A stretch of 64,000 bases of DNA from an uncultured Paracoccaceae bacterium (lineage in GTDB: Bacteria; Pseudomonadota; Alphaproteobacteria; Rhodobacterales; Rhodobacteraceae), in NCBI GenBank assembly GCA_937916485.1, contig CALFSV010000254.1, forward strand, positions 1 to 64,000. Direction: 5' to 3'. The first letter of the stretch is position 1. Each line of letters starts with the position of its first letter. Of this stretch, positions 39,011 to 48,108 are shown one piece after another. Position numbers and translations under genes: made by a program. The notes below the pieces were generated by a model that was given only the letters and a program-made list of their open reading frames with translations, had not been told where the DNA came from and searched no databases.

Positions 39011-40348
39011 ATGCGCCTCAGCCGTTACTTCCTGCCCGTCCTCAAGGAAAACCCTGCCGAGGCGCAGATCGTCTCGCATCGCTACATGCTGCGGGCGGGG
39101 ATGATCAAACAGCAGCAGGCAGGCATCTATTCCTGGCTGCCCCTTGGCTACAAGGTGCTGCGCCGCATCGAACAGATCGTGCATGAAGAGCAGGCCCGCG
39201 CCGGACATATCGCCCTTTTGATGCCGACCTTGCAACCGGCTGACCTGTGGCGTGAAAGCGGCCGCTATAACGACTATGGCGAAGAGATGCTGCGGATCAC
39301 CGACCGGCAGGGCCGGGACATGCTCTATGGCCCGACGAACGAAGAGATGATCACCGACATCTTCCGCAGCCATGTGTCCTCGTACAAGGACCTGCCGCTG
39401 ACCCTGTATCACATCCAATGGAAGTTTCGCGACGAGATGCGCCCCCGGTTCGGCGTCATGCGTGGCCGGGAATTCCTGATGAAGGACGGCTACAACTTTG
39501 ACATCGACAAGGAGGCCGCCCTGCATGCCTACAACCGCCACATGGTCGCCTACCTGCGCACCTACGAGCGTATGGGCCTGACGGCGATCCCGATGCGGGC
39601 CGACAGCGGCCCGATTGGCGGCGATGACACGCATGAGTTCCTCGTCCTCGCCTCGACCGGCGAATCCGAGGTGTTTTATGACGAGGCCGTCACCCAGCTT
39701 AGCCTTGGCGATCGCAAGATCGACTACGACAACCGCGAAGAGGTAGCTGAGGTCTGCAAGGAGTTCACGACCCTCTACGCCCGGACCGACGAAACCCATA
39801 AGGAAGAGCTGTTCAACGAGGTCCCCGAAGACCGTCGCAAGGTGGGCCGGGGGATCGAAGTAGGCCAGATCTTCTACTTTGGCACCAAGTATTCCGATGC
39901 GATGGGCGCGACGGTCCAGACATCGGACGGCTCGTCCGTGCCTGTCCACATGGGGTCGCACGGGATCGGGGTCAGCCGTCTTCTTGGGGCGATCATCGAG
40001 GCGAGCCACGATGACAAGGGTATCATCTGGCCCGAGGGGGTGACGCCGTTCCATTGCGGGATCGTCAATCTCAAGCAAGGGGACGACGCGGCTGATACAG
40101 CCTGTCAGGACCTGTACGACAGCCTTGTGGCCCTGGGGCTTGAGCCGCTTTACGACGACCGCGATGCGCGTGCTGGTGAAAAATTTGCGACGATGGACCT
40201 GATCGGTCTGCCCTGGCGGATCACAGTCGGGCCACGCGGCCTGAAGAACGGGGTGGTGGAACTGACCTCGCGCCGGACCGGCGAAAGCGAAGAGCTGCCG
40301 CCGGCCGAGGCTGTTGCAAAGGTCTCGGCGATCTACGCGGGCATCTGA
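39011..40348 (+). CDS. proS: Prolyl-tRNA synthetase
   Basis: Charges tRNA-Pro; class II synthetase. 445 residues, i.e. the short alphaproteobacterial form without the editing (INS) insertion. Motif 1 [19 protein letters not shown], motif 2 [12 protein letters not shown] followed by [24 protein letters not shown], motif 3 [17 protein letters not shown]-terminal anticodon domain. Start at ATG 39011 within [12 protein letters not shown]. It overlaps the convergent DUF2306 gene by 16 bases. Confidence 0.96.
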   Translation: MRLSRYFLPVLKENPAEAQIVSHRYMLRAGMIKQQQAGIYSWLPLGYKVLRRIEQIVHEEQARAGHIALLMPTLQPADLWRESGRYNDYGEEMLRITDRQGRDMLYGPTNEEMITDIFRSHVSSYKDLPLTLYHIQWKFRDEMRPRFGVMRGREFLMKDGYNFDIDKEAALHAYNRHMVAYLRTYERMGLTAIPMRADSGPIGGDDTHEFLVLASTGESEVFYDEAVTQLSLGDRKIDYDNREEVAEVCKEFTTLYARTDETHKEELFNEVPEDRRKVGRGIEVGQIFYFGTKYSDAMGATVQTSDGSSVPVHMGSHGIGVSRLLGAIIEASHDDKGIIWPEGVTPFHCGIVNLKQGDDAADTACQDLYDSLVALGLEPLYDDRDARAGEKFATMDLIGLPWRITVGPRGLKNGVVELTSRRTGESEELPPAEAVAKVSAIYAGI

Positions 40349-40989
40349 TTGGCGCGGCGCGCCCTGCCTGACGTTGTGGCGCGCCGGATCACCCATTCGC
40401 CGATGACGATGTTGATGACCCAGGACAGCACGAAGATGAGGTCCGCGGCATAGCCCGTGGGCGCCTCTCCGGTCAGAATGAAGATCGGGAAGAATAGCAG
40501 TGACACAGTGGCGGCCCCCATGCCGATGGCATAGGCCCGGATCATCCAGGCCCGGTGCGCCCGCTGGTCGCCTCGGCGGATGGCGCGAACGGCGATCCAC
40601 AGCATGGCGCCGACCGCTATGCCGGTGACCAGCCAGGCACCGTCCAGCACCCAGGTCGAGCTGCCAGGAAACTGCCACAGCAGCCGTAAAGAAGAGACTG
40701 ACAAGAGCGCGCCCGCCGCGACGAAGACCCGGCCCAGCACCCGGTGCAGGCGGCCGTAGCGCCCCGCCAGCACCCGTCCGAACTGCAACGGACCAAGGAT
40801 GCCGAAGGTCGCACCTGCAAGCGCATGGGCAAAGTGCCAGACTGGCACGACGGCAAAATAAAGTGCCTCCGCCGGCAGCGTGCCCGCCGGGATCTGCACC
40901 AGCCGCACGAGGCTTACGCCAATGGGGATGGCGCTGAAAAACAGCAGGACGGCAGGCACGGCCCATCTGGCCCCGGAACGACGTTCCAT
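40333..40989 (-). CDS. DUF2306 membrane protein
   Basis: 218-residue integral membrane protein with about six helices and the DUF2306 pattern: [37 protein letters not shown], and [21 protein letters not shown] with conserved basic/histidine residues that suggest haem or quinone contact, though this is unproven. Likely the last gene of a leftward set with the XRE regulator and membrane protein. Overlaps proS convergently. Confidence 0.82.
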   Translation of the reverse strand: MERRSGARWAVPAVLLFFSAIPIGVSLVRLVQIPAGTLPAEALYFAVVPVWHFAHALAGATFGILGPLQFGRVLAGRYGRLHRVLGRVFVAAGALLSVSSLRLLWQFPGSSTWVLDGAWLVTGIAVGAMLWIAVRAIRRGDQRAHRAWMIRAYAIGMGAATVSLLFFPIFILTGEAPTGYAADLIFVLSWVINIVIGEWVIRRATTSGRARRANQMPA

Positions 40990-41022
40990 GGTGAATTCCT
41001 TTTGATCAGAGTGTGTTGCGGG

Positions 41023-41250
41023 TCAATCCTGGGGCGGATCGCCGTAGTGGAAGACCTCTTCAAGTGGCTTGTCGAAGGCCCGCGCGATTTTGAAGGCAAG
41101 TTCAAGCGTCGGCGAATATTTGGCGTTTTCAATCGCCACGATGGTCTGGCGGGTGACGCCCACCGCTTCGGCCAGGTCCTTCTGGGTCATCTCGCCTGCG
41201 TCAAAGCGCAGACGGCGAATGGTGTTGCTGATGACGGGTCCACGCGCCAT
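41023..41250 (-). CDS. Small XRE-family repressor
   Basis: 75-residue single-domain helix-turn-helix protein (MTQKDLAEAVGVTRQTIVAIENAKYSPTLEL split at 21-51) of the YozG/HipB-like group that usually regulates the adjacent membrane-protein gene. Stop is 33 bases before DUF2306; start is 5 bases after the membrane gene stop, so the three form one operon. Likely binds the palindrome at 41768-41783. Confidence 0.9.
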   Translation of the reverse strand: MARGPVISNTIRRLRFDAGEMTQKDLAEAVGVTRQTIVAIENAKYSPTLELAFKIARAFDKPLEEVFHYGDPPQD

Positions 41251-41255
41251 GTCGT

Positions 41256-41705
41256 CTAGCCCCCGGCCCGGTAGCTCAGAAGTTTCACGATGTCCCCCAT
41301 GAGGCTTCCGGCTGCGGTCAAGAAATACAGGATCAGAAAGGCGGTCAGCGCGCTAGAGCCCACCGCGAGGGCCACGATCGAGCCGATGAAACCCAGCACC
41401 ATCAGCAGGGTGGTGGCGCCGTTGCCCCGCATCTCGAACACCGCGTCGCGCTCGTCCTTGAGGAACGAGGGGTCGTGGTCGCCGGTTGCGATGGCAAAGA
41501 CGATGTTGAAGGCGATAGTCAGCAGGATCGTCAGGACAATCGCTGCCCCGATCACCCAAAGCGTCATCTGCGCCCAGACCTGAAGCGCGTCCGGCCCATT
41601 GAATGCACCGGCGGCAAACATCTCGCGCAAGCGCCAGATGACATAGCCGTTGACCAGTAGGTTGCACAGCAGGCTGACGAAGGTGTTGCGTTCTTCGGGT
41701 GACAT
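41256..41705 (-). CDS. Four-helix membrane protein paired with XRE regulator
   Basis: 149-residue integral membrane protein, about four helices (around 12-28, 48-70, 93-115, 120-140). No family recognised; pairing with a small XRE repressor is a common arrangement for such membrane proteins. First gene of the leftward operon, with a promoter in which the -35 TTGACT lies within the palindrome 41768-41783. Confidence 0.75.
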   Translation of the reverse strand: MSPEERNTFVSLLCNLLVNGYVIWRLREMFAAGAFNGPDALQVWAQMTLWVIGAAIVLTILLTIAFNIVFAIATGDHDPSFLKDERDAVFEMRGNGATTLLMVLGFIGSIVALAVGSSALTAFLILYFLTAAGSLMGDIVKLLSYRAGG

Positions 41706-41767
41706 GGGATCCCTCCGACTCGGATGACTGTTTCGTTGGACTCTGAGTATTCTTTGCCAGACATAAA

Positions 41768-41783
41768 GTCAAATATATTTGAC
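41768..41783. promoter_or_regulatory. Palindromic operator overlapping two divergent -35 boxes
   Basis: GTCAAATATATTTGAC is a perfect 16-bp palindrome. Rightward it supplies TTGACA (41779-41784) with ACTTAT 18 bases on; leftward it supplies TTGACT (41772-41767) with TACTCA 17 bases on. One repressor here would block both the membrane/XRE operon and the ThuA-like gene. Confidence 0.65.
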
Positions 41784-41881
41784 ACATGGTAAGGTAAACC
41801 AGACTTATGTATGCGCGTGACCTGTCTCTTGACCTGCCGGCCGCCCTGGTTCAGCCTGCGCCCGAACAAGGGGGGACAAGC

Positions 41882-42595
41882 ATGGCAAAAGCGTTGATTA
41901 CCTGGGGTGGCTGGCCCGGACACGAGCCGGACAAGGTCGCGGCGATCTTTCAGGACATGCTGGTCGGGGCCGGGGCCTCGGTCACGCTGACCGACAGCCT
42001 TGCCTGCTTTGACGAGGCCGAGGAATTGCGCGGCTACGACCTGATCGTCCCGGTCTGGACGATGAGCGAGCTTAGCAAAGAGGCCGCCACCAATGTCTCC
42101 GAGGCGGTTGCGCGGGGGACGGGCCTTGCCGGTTGTCACGGCGGCATGTGCGATGCCTTCCGGGCCAACACGCTTTGGCAGTTCATGACGGGGGCCAACT
42201 GGGTCGCGCATCCGGGGGGAGACGGGGTCGACTACCGCGTCACCATCACCCGCCCCGACCATCCGCTGGTCGCAGGGATCGACGATTTCGACGTCTCGTC
42301 CGAGCAGTATTACCTGCATGTCGACCCGGTCAACGATGTGCTGGCGACAACCGCCCTGCCAACCGTGCCCTGGTATCACAGTGCCAATGGGCCGGTGCAG
42401 ATGCCAGTGGTCTGGACCCGCGCCTGGGGGCATGGCCGCGTCTACTACAACGCGCTGGGCCATAAGGCCAACGTCATCGCGGACGGCCCCGCCCACGAGA
42501 TGCTGCGCCGGGGCCTGCTTTGGGCGCTTGAGGGCAAGGCGCTGGCGGCGGGCAAGGGCGTTGACATGTTCGAGAGCACGGGCAGTCACTTCTGA
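41882..42595 (+). CDS. ThuA-like domain protein
   Basis: 237-residue protein of the ThuA family (class I glutamine-amidotransferase-like fold) associated with trehalose/sugar metabolism. Blocks: KALITWGGWPGHEPDKVA at the start, TGLAGCHGGMCDAFR (about 83-97), DHPLVAGIDDF, EQYYLHVDP and VWTRAWGHGRVYYNALGH. ATG 41882 preceded by GGGGGACAAGC; an in-frame start at 41807 would overlap the predicted -10. No oxidoreductase partner adjacent. Confidence 0.88.
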   Translation: MAKALITWGGWPGHEPDKVAAIFQDMLVGAGASVTLTDSLACFDEAEELRGYDLIVPVWTMSELSKEAATNVSEAVARGTGLAGCHGGMCDAFRANTLWQFMTGANWVAHPGGDGVDYRVTITRPDHPLVAGIDDFDVSSEQYYLHVDPVNDVLATTALPTVPWYHSANGPVQMPVVWTRAWGHGRVYYNALGHKANVIADGPAHEMLRRGLLWALEGKALAAGKGVDMFESTGSHF

Positions 42596-42667
42596 CGGTG
42601 CTGGCAGGCCGGGGGCCAAATCGGTATACCCGGCCCAACAGCACAAAGCAGAGCAGGTACCCGCCCT

Positions 42668-43957
42668 ATGGTCAGCCGAACCACGCCGCCCTTCGCCGCC
42701 TTTGAATGGATGATCGCGTGGCGCTACATCCGGGCGAAACGGGCCGAAGGCGGTGTCAGCGTCATGACCTGGATCAGCCTGATCGGGATTACCCTGGCCG
42801 TCTTTGCCCTCATTGCCACCCTTGCCGTGCGGTCCGGGTTCCGGGCCGAGTTCGTGGACACGATCCTGGGCGCCAATGCCCATGCCACCGTCTACCAAAG
42901 CCTGACCGTCAACGAATTCGGCCAGACCAGCCGAACCATTTCAGACTACGAGGGCATGGCCGCGCGTCTTGCCGCCGTTCCCGGCGTCGTCCGGGCGGCC
43001 CCGCTTGTGCGCGGGCAGGTCATGGCGAATTTCCAGAACGCCAATACCGGTGTGCAGGTCTTTGGGATCGAGGCTGCGGACTTTGCCCAGATCCCCCGCA
43101 TCCTGAACCCGGAAACCTCGATGGGGGACATCGCCCGGTTTGACGACGGTGTCGCCATCGGGTCGGGCGTGGCGCGTGATCTGGGCCTTGGGGTCGGCGG
43201 ACGGCTGCGCCTGATCTCGCCCAACGGGGCGCGGACGCCGATGGGCACCAGTCCCCGCGTGGGCGTCTACGAGGTCACTTACGTCTTTTCCGCCGGGCGC
43301 TACGACATCGATTCAACCCGCATCTATATGCCGCTGGCCGAGGCGCAGTCCTTCTTCAACCGGGACGGCGTTGTCGATCAGGTCGAAGTGATCGTCGCGG
43401 ACCCCGATGCCATCGACAGCATCGTTCCGGCCCTTGTGACAGCGGGGGGCGACAGGGCGCTGGTCTTTACCTGGCGGGATACGGCGGGCGCCTTTCTGCG
43501 GGCGCTGACCATCGAGGACAACGTGATGTTCGTCATCTTGTCGATCCTGGTGCTGATCGCCTCGCTCAACATCGTTTCGGGGCTCATCATGCTGGTCAAG
43601 AACAAGGGCCGCGATATCGGGATTTTGCGCACCATGGGGCTGACCGAAGGGTCGATCCTGCGGATATTCTTCATCTGCGGGGCGGGGATCGGGACGATTG
43701 CCACGGTGTTTGGCGTCATTCTGGGCTGTGCCTTTGCGATCTGGATCGACCCGATCTTTTCGTTTGTGAACTATGTGGCGGGGGGCGGCGTCTGGGACCC
43801 CTCGATCCGGGGCATCTACAACCTGCCGGCCAAGCTGGAGTGGCCCGACGTCCTTTCGGCGGTGTCCCTGTCGCTGGGGCTCAGCTGGATCGTCACGATC
43901 TTTCCGGCCCGCCGTGCGGCCCGCATGAACCCGGTGGAGGCCCTTCGTTATGAGTGA
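42668..43957 (+). CDS. lolC: Lipoprotein-releasing ABC permease LolC/E
   Basis: Inner-membrane subunit that extracts lipoproteins for delivery to LolA. 429 residues: N-terminal helix ([22 protein letters not shown]), large periplasmic domain (about 55-270), three C-terminal helices ([21 protein letters not shown]..; [51 protein letters not shown]). Only one LolC/E-type gene is beside lolD, so a homodimeric (LolF-like) permease is likely. Overlaps lolD by 8 bases. Confidence 0.92.
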   Translation: MVSRTTPPFAAFEWMIAWRYIRAKRAEGGVSVMTWISLIGITLAVFALIATLAVRSGFRAEFVDTILGANAHATVYQSLTVNEFGQTSRTISDYEGMAARLAAVPGVVRAAPLVRGQVMANFQNANTGVQVFGIEAADFAQIPRILNPETSMGDIARFDDGVAIGSGVARDLGLGVGGRLRLISPNGARTPMGTSPRVGVYEVTYVFSAGRYDIDSTRIYMPLAEAQSFFNRDGVVDQVEVIVADPDAIDSIVPALVTAGGDRALVFTWRDTAGAFLRALTIEDNVMFVILSILVLIASLNIVSGLIMLVKNKGRDIGILRTMGLTEGSILRIFFICGAGIGTIATVFGVILGCAFAIWIDPIFSFVNYVAGGGVWDPSIRGIYNLPAKLEWPDVLSAVSLSLGLSWIVTIFPARRAARMNPVEALRYE

Positions 43958-44633
43958 TCCGGTGCTTGAGCTGACGGACATCACCAAGGTCTACAAGCAG
44001 GGCAAACCGGGCGAGGTTGCCGTGTTGCAGGGGGCTGCCCTTTCCGTGGCCCCGGGCGAGGTGGTTGCACTTGTCGCCCCCTCGGGCGCGGGCAAATCGA
44101 CCTTGCTGCATATCGCTGGCCTGCTCGACACGCCCGACGGGGGCGGCGTGCGGATCGGCGGGGCGGACATGACCCGCCTGTCCGATCGGCGGCGGACGGC
44201 GGTGCGTCGGTCAGATGTCGGGTTCATCTACCAGTTCCACCACCTCCTGCCCGAGTTCACGGCGCTTGAGAACATCACCCTGCCGCAACGCGCCAATGGC
44301 ACCTCGACGGCCGAGGCCGAGGCGCGGGCGATGACGCTGCTTGAACAGGTGGGCATCGGTGCAAGGGCCGATCACCGGCCTGCGGCCCTGTCCGGTGGTG
44401 AACAGCAGCGTGTTGCCTTTTGCAGGGCATTGGCCAATGCCCCCCGCCTGCTTTTGGCGGACGAACCCACCGGGAACCTTGATCCCGAAACCTCGGACCG
44501 GGTGTTCGCGGCGCTGATGGATCTGGTTCGGGGCACTGGCCTGTCAGCTGTGATTGCCACCCATAACATGGAACTGGCTGCCCGGATGGACCGCATCGTC
44601 CGGTTGGACAAAGGAAAGGTAGTGCCTGCATGA
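43950..44633 (+). CDS. lolD: Lipoprotein-releasing ABC ATPase LolD
   Basis: ATPase driving lipoprotein release. 227 residues: Walker [10 protein letters not shown] (about 48-56), Q-loop [16 protein letters not shown] typical of LolD/MacB-type, signature [11 protein letters not shown], Walker [13 protein letters not shown]. Starts inside the permease gene and overlaps the following dehydrogenase gene by ATGA. Confidence 0.94.
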   Translation: MSDPVLELTDITKVYKQGKPGEVAVLQGAALSVAPGEVVALVAPSGAGKSTLLHIAGLLDTPDGGGVRIGGADMTRLSDRRRTAVRRSDVGFIYQFHHLLPEFTALENITLPQRANGTSTAEAEARAMTLLEQVGIGARADHRPAALSGGEQQRVAFCRALANAPRLLLADEPTGNLDPETSDRVFAALMDLVRGTGLSAVIATHNMELAARMDRIVRLDKGKVVPA

Positions 44634-45607
44634 AAGTCTCGGTCCCCGAAATCGAAGCCCGCTCAAAGGCGGCCCTTATCGCCCATGGGGCAGGGGACTG
44701 GCAGGCCAGCGAGGTCGCCCGCGCCGTCGCGCGTGCTGAGGCGACAGGGAACGTGATCTGCGGGCTTTACTATCTGGAAAGCTATTGCCTGCAACTGACC
44801 TCCGGCCGGGTGAAGGGTAAGGTTGAGCCGCAGGTGACAACACCCCGTCCCGGCTCTGTCCTGTCAGACGCCTGCTTTGGCTTTGCTCAGCCCGCCTTTT
44901 CGCGCGCCCTGCCGCAAGCGGTTGCCGCGGCGCGGACCAACGGTGTCGCAATGCTGGCGGTGGCCCATGCCCATACCTGTACCTCGCTGGGATACTTTAC
45001 CGAACAGATCGCGGCCGAAGGGCTGATCGGGATCGGGTTCACCAATGCCAGCGCGGTGGTTGCCCCGCCGGGCGGCAATGCACCGGTTCTGGGCACGAAC
45101 CCAATGGCGGTGACGGTGCCCGGTCCTAAGGCACCGGTCCTGCACTTTGACTTTTCCACCTCTGCCGTGGCGCTGGGCAAGATCACCATGGCCAAGGCGG
45201 CAGGCGAGGCGATCCCGCTCGGCTGGGCGGTGGATGCACAAGGGCAGCCCACGACCGATCCGGCCGAAGCGCTTAAGGGCGCGCTGGTCAGTGCGGGCGG
45301 CTACAAGGGCTGGGGCCTTGGCCTGTTGGTCGAGGTTCTGGCGGCCTGCATGACGGGCAGCGTCAATTCGGTGGATGTAAAGGGGCTCAAGCTGCCCGAC
45401 GGCCCGCCGCATGACCTTGGGCAGTTCTACCTGCTTCTGGATCCCGGTGCCTATGGCGACCATTTCGCGGAGCGGTTCGCAAGGCTTGCCGGCGTGGTGG
45501 CAGAGCAGGAGGGCGGCCGCATTCCGGGTGCCGCCCGCCGGGTCATGACGCAGGTCGAGGTCCCCGACGCCCTCTGGGCGTTGACCGAGCGGCTTGCTGC
45601 CCCCTGA
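44630..45607 (+). CDS. Ldh-family (malate/ureidoglycolate-type) oxidoreductase
   Basis: NAD(P)-dependent dehydrogenase of the YlbC/YiaK/malate-lactate family, a fold distinct from classical LDH. 325 residues. Visible blocks: [17 protein letters not shown] (domain start), [17 protein letters not shown] with the catalytic His, [13 protein letters not shown] and [20 protein letters not shown]. Substrate (malate, sulfolactate, ureidoglycolate or an imino acid) cannot be told. Translationally coupled to lolD, a curious pairing without obvious functional link. Confidence 0.88.
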   Translation: MKVSVPEIEARSKAALIAHGAGDWQASEVARAVARAEATGNVICGLYYLESYCLQLTSGRVKGKVEPQVTTPRPGSVLSDACFGFAQPAFSRALPQAVAAARTNGVAMLAVAHAHTCTSLGYFTEQIAAEGLIGIGFTNASAVVAPPGGNAPVLGTNPMAVTVPGPKAPVLHFDFSTSAVALGKITMAKAAGEAIPLGWAVDAQGQPTTDPAEALKGALVSAGGYKGWGLGLLVEVLAACMTGSVNSVDVKGLKLPDGPPHDLGQFYLLLDPGAYGDHFAERFARLAGVVAEQEGGRIPGAARRVMTQVEVPDALWALTERLAAP

Positions 45608-45697
45608 CATTGCCGTGACCAACGCAGGCGTGTGTTGCGGGGTTTGAGAAAGGGGCTAGACCTGAGCCGGTCATCCTGTCGGAGCGATTTCTTGATC

Positions 45698-46333
45698 ATG
45701 CGTATCCTCCCCGCCCTCGCCTTTGCCCTTCTGGCGCCTGCCGCCTCTGCTGGTCCCGTGCCCTTCGACAGCGGCTGGGCCGAGCAGCGGTTGCGGCTTT
45801 TCTCGTCAAACGATTATGCGTTTGGAACCAAACTTGGGATCGTGTCGGACGGGGCGGTCTCCCTTGCCTGGACGCGGGTGCCGACGTCGGACTGGGGCGC
45901 GACCGGAGCGTCCTGGAGTTGGCAAGTAGACCAGTCGGTCCCGGTCACGGACCTGAGGCTCAAGGGCGGGGACGATCGGAACATCTCGATCTATTTCGTG
46001 TTCTTGCCGCAGGATGAGGCCGATGCGCTGGCCGGGGCCAACATTCGCAGGCTGATGGGCAATGGGTCGGTTCGAATATTGCAATACGCCTGGGGCGGAA
46101 ACCACGGACGGGGCGAGATCCTGGCCTCTCCCTATGCACCGGGGCAGGGGGTGACAGTGGCGCTGCGCCAGGCCGGGACGGGCGCGTTTGAGGAGCGGGT
46201 TGATCTGGCCGCGGACTTTCGGGCGGCCTTCGGCACTGAAACCGGGGCGCTGGTTGGCCTCGCTGTCTCGGCTGACAGCGATGATACCGACAGCATCATC
46301 CGGGCCTCGGTCATGAGCATGGTTCTGCGCTAA
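45698..46333 (+). CDS. DUF3047 exported protein
   Basis: 211-residue periplasmic protein: signal peptide RILPALAFALLAPAASA, then a DUF3047 beta-rich domain with WSWQVDQSVPVTDLRLKGGDD, ISIYFVFLPQ and LQYAWGGNHGRGEILASPY. No enzymatic motif known. Start: ATG 45698 lies 13 bases after GGAG; TTG 45692 is better spaced and would add two residues. Upstream of the first cytochrome gene but separated by an FNR-like box. Confidence 0.8.
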   Translation: MRILPALAFALLAPAASAGPVPFDSGWAEQRLRLFSSNDYAFGTKLGIVSDGAVSLAWTRVPTSDWGATGASWSWQVDQSVPVTDLRLKGGDDRNISIYFVFLPQDEADALAGANIRRLMGNGSVRILQYAWGGNHGRGEILASPYAPGQGVTVALRQAGTGAFEERVDLAADFRAAFGTETGALVGLAVSADSDDTDSIIRASVMSMVLR

Positions 46334-46341
46334 GCTCCCGC

Positions 46342-46355
46342 TTGATGCAGATCAG
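46342..46355. promoter_or_regulatory. FnrL-like box upstream of first cytochrome c
   Basis: TTGATGCAGATCAG matches TTGAT-N4-ATCAA at nine of ten positions. It ends 55 bases before the ATG at 46411, almost the same distance as for the second cytochrome gene. Confidence 0.65.
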
Positions 46356-46410
46356 GGTGGTTCTTCCGGCTCTGGCCCAGCATAGTGGTGGCAAAGGCAA
46401 GGAGACGATC

Positions 46411-46824
46411 ATGCGGATCTTGGGCGCGGCGATGGCGACGGCGATTGCGACGGTGGCATTGGCAGGACTGGCAGGCTGTGTGGCAGAGCCCGATGCCTCG
46501 GGCGCCACGATCTATGCCGACAACTGTGCCGCCTGTCATGGTGTGGGGGGCATGGGGGACGGGCCGATGGCCGCCTCTCTGAGTGTCAGCCCGCCAGACC
46601 TGACCGGGCTTAGCGCGCGCAATGACGGCACCTTTCCCCGGACCTATGTCATGAGCACCATCGACGGCTATACGAGGGGCATCCACTTTGCCCCCGACAT
46701 GCCCGAGTTCGGGGCCGGAGATCTGGGGGAGGTCGTCGTGGTTGAAAACCCTGACGGCACAGGCACCCCGATCCCGGTCGAGCTGATCGCGCTGGCCGAC
46801 TACCTCGAGACGCTTCAGCGCTAG
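46411..46824 (+). CDS. Mono-haem cytochrome c lipoprotein
   Basis: 137-residue class I c-type cytochrome anchored as a lipoprotein (lipobox LAGC after a hydrophobic leader). Single haem site CAACH at about 36-40; the distal Met could be M97 in DMPEFGAG. Highly similar in plan to the protein at 47624 (PPDLTGLSARN shared). ATG 46411 follows AAGGAGACGATC. Probably periplasmic electron carrier used at low oxygen, given the upstream FNR-like box; physiological partner unknown. Confidence 0.85.
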   Translation: MRILGAAMATAIATVALAGLAGCVAEPDASGATIYADNCAACHGVGGMGDGPMAASLSVSPPDLTGLSARNDGTFPRTYVMSTIDGYTRGIHFAPDMPEFGAGDLGEVVVVENPDGTGTPIPVELIALADYLETLQR

Positions 46825-47507
46825 GCGGGACCGTCGCAGATCCCCTCGATCTCAACCCCGCGCCACGGCAGATAGATCTCGGCCGCCAAAGGCGCCTCAA
46901 GGGGGGGCAGGTCAAAGACTTCTGCCAGCATGTCATGCAGGCGGCGGGTCCGGTCGGCATTGGGGGCCAGCGCCTTGCAGCAGACATATTCTTCCATGAT
47001 CGCGCCCTGCTGCTCGTAGGCAAAGGATTGGAAGGGGGCGGTTGTCTCGGGGTCGAACAGGTAGGGGTCGCGGCCGCCAAAATGCTCGAACGCGGCCTTC
47101 AGGGGGTGATACTGCGTCTGATCGCGGTTCTGCCATTGCCAGACATGGACCATCTCATGGGCCAGCAACATCGCGTCGGGCAGATAGACCTTAGCGGGAT
47201 ACTGGGACATCAGGTCGTCGAGATAGACCTCTGGCCGCAGGTAGATGTCGTTGAAGATGACCATCGCCTGCGTGCCCACCCTTATCGTATCACCGCTGGG
47301 CGGGGGATAGATGCGCTGCTGACAGGTCAGCCGGGGCGGGGCAGGGATCGTGCGTGGGGCCGCCGTCGCCAGCCCGTCACTCAGCCGCGCGGCCGAGATA
47401 TGAGGGCCGTCCCCCTGCAGGGCGGCGGTAAAGGCCATTTCACCCGGCGTCAGGGGGCGACCGCAGGCGGCAAGGGCAAGAAGGCTAAGAAGGAACAGAC
47501 CACGCAT
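46821..47507 (-). CDS. Lipoprotein with HExxH metallopeptidase-like motif
   Basis: 228-residue lipoprotein: leader with lipobox ALAAC (Cys at about residue 15) and a zinc-type helix LLAHEMVHVWQWQ at about 118-130. Resembles the DUF4157-like group where HExxH helices are followed by W/Q residues. A Glu downstream in AIMEEYV could be the third ligand. Stop overlaps the first cytochrome's stop, and its 5' end faces the FNR box shared with the second cytochrome. Proteolytic activity is not shown. Confidence 0.72.
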   Translation of the reverse strand: MRGLFLLSLLALAACGRPLTPGEMAFTAALQGDGPHISAARLSDGLATAAPRTIPAPPRLTCQQRIYPPPSGDTIRVGTQAMVIFNDIYLRPEVYLDDLMSQYPAKVYLPDAMLLAHEMVHVWQWQNRDQTQYHPLKAAFEHFGGRDPYLFDPETTAPFQSFAYEQQGAIMEEYVCCKALAPNADRTRRLHDMLAEVFDLPPLEAPLAAEIYLPWRGVEIEGICDGPA

Positions 47508-47555
47508 GGTCTCAGGATAGGCAGAGCGGGGGGGCAAGACCATAACCCATTGGCA

Positions 47556-47569
47556 TTGATCCCGATCAA
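47556..47569. promoter_or_regulatory. FnrL-type box between lipoprotein and second cytochrome c
   Basis: TTGATCCCGATCAA is an exact match to TTGAT-N4-ATCAA. It ends 54 bases before the cytochrome ATG (47624) and 49 bases from the divergent lipoprotein start (47507), so it may control both. Confidence 0.8.
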
Positions 47570-47623
47570 GGTGGAGTGATCGTTTGGCGTGCATCGTGGT
47601 CCTATCCCAAAGGAGGACCCCCG

Positions 47624-48025
47624 ATGCGCCATCTCAGCCTCGCCCTTGCCACTGCTGTCAGCTGTCTGGCCAGCCCCCTGATCGCTCAGGACACCGACGC
47701 CGGTGCCGCCCTTTACACCCGCTATTGCGCGACCTGCCACGGTGTGACGGCAGAAGGCGATGGGCCAATGTCACCAAGCCTCGTCATCCAGCCACCTGAC
47801 CTGACCGGACTAAGTGCCCGGAACAACGGGGTCTTTCCGGTGGTCCGGGTGGTGATGCGGATCGACGGGCGCGAGCCGCTGGTCAGCCACGGATCGCCCA
47901 TGCCGGTCTACGGCGACTTTTTCGAGGGCGACGATGCGGCGGTCAAGGCCGAGACGGGTCAGCCAATCCTGACCAGCCAGGCGGTGGTGGACCTGATGGC
48001 GTATCTGGAGGGGGTTCAGAAGTAG
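47624..48025 (+). CDS. Mono-haem cytochrome c, periplasmic
   Basis: 133-residue class I cytochrome c with a cleavable signal peptide (HLSLALATAVSCLASPLIAQ), haem site CATCH at about 35-39 and candidate distal Met in GSPMPVYGDF. Same layout as the cytochrome at 46411, with PPDLTGLSARN and RIDG in common, so the two are paralogues, one soluble and one lipid-anchored. Strong ribosome site AGGAGG. An exact FNR box lies upstream. Confidence 0.88.
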   Translation: MRHLSLALATAVSCLASPLIAQDTDAGAALYTRYCATCHGVTAEGDGPMSPSLVIQPPDLTGLSARNNGVFPVVRVVMRIDGREPLVSHGSPMPVYGDFFEGDDAAVKAETGQPILTSQAVVDLMAYLEGVQK

Positions 48026-48108
48026 GGGGAGGGGCGTCCTAGTCGGCACTGTATCCTCAGGCCCCAGAAGGGAGGGAGGCGCGCCGGGTTCATTGCCAAC
48101 TGCACCAT

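Noticed and set aside
38726..40966. Long minus-strand frame (746 codons) opposite proS
   Set aside because: Shadow of proS codon bias; proS is complete with all class II motifs, and the frame has no recognisable domain.
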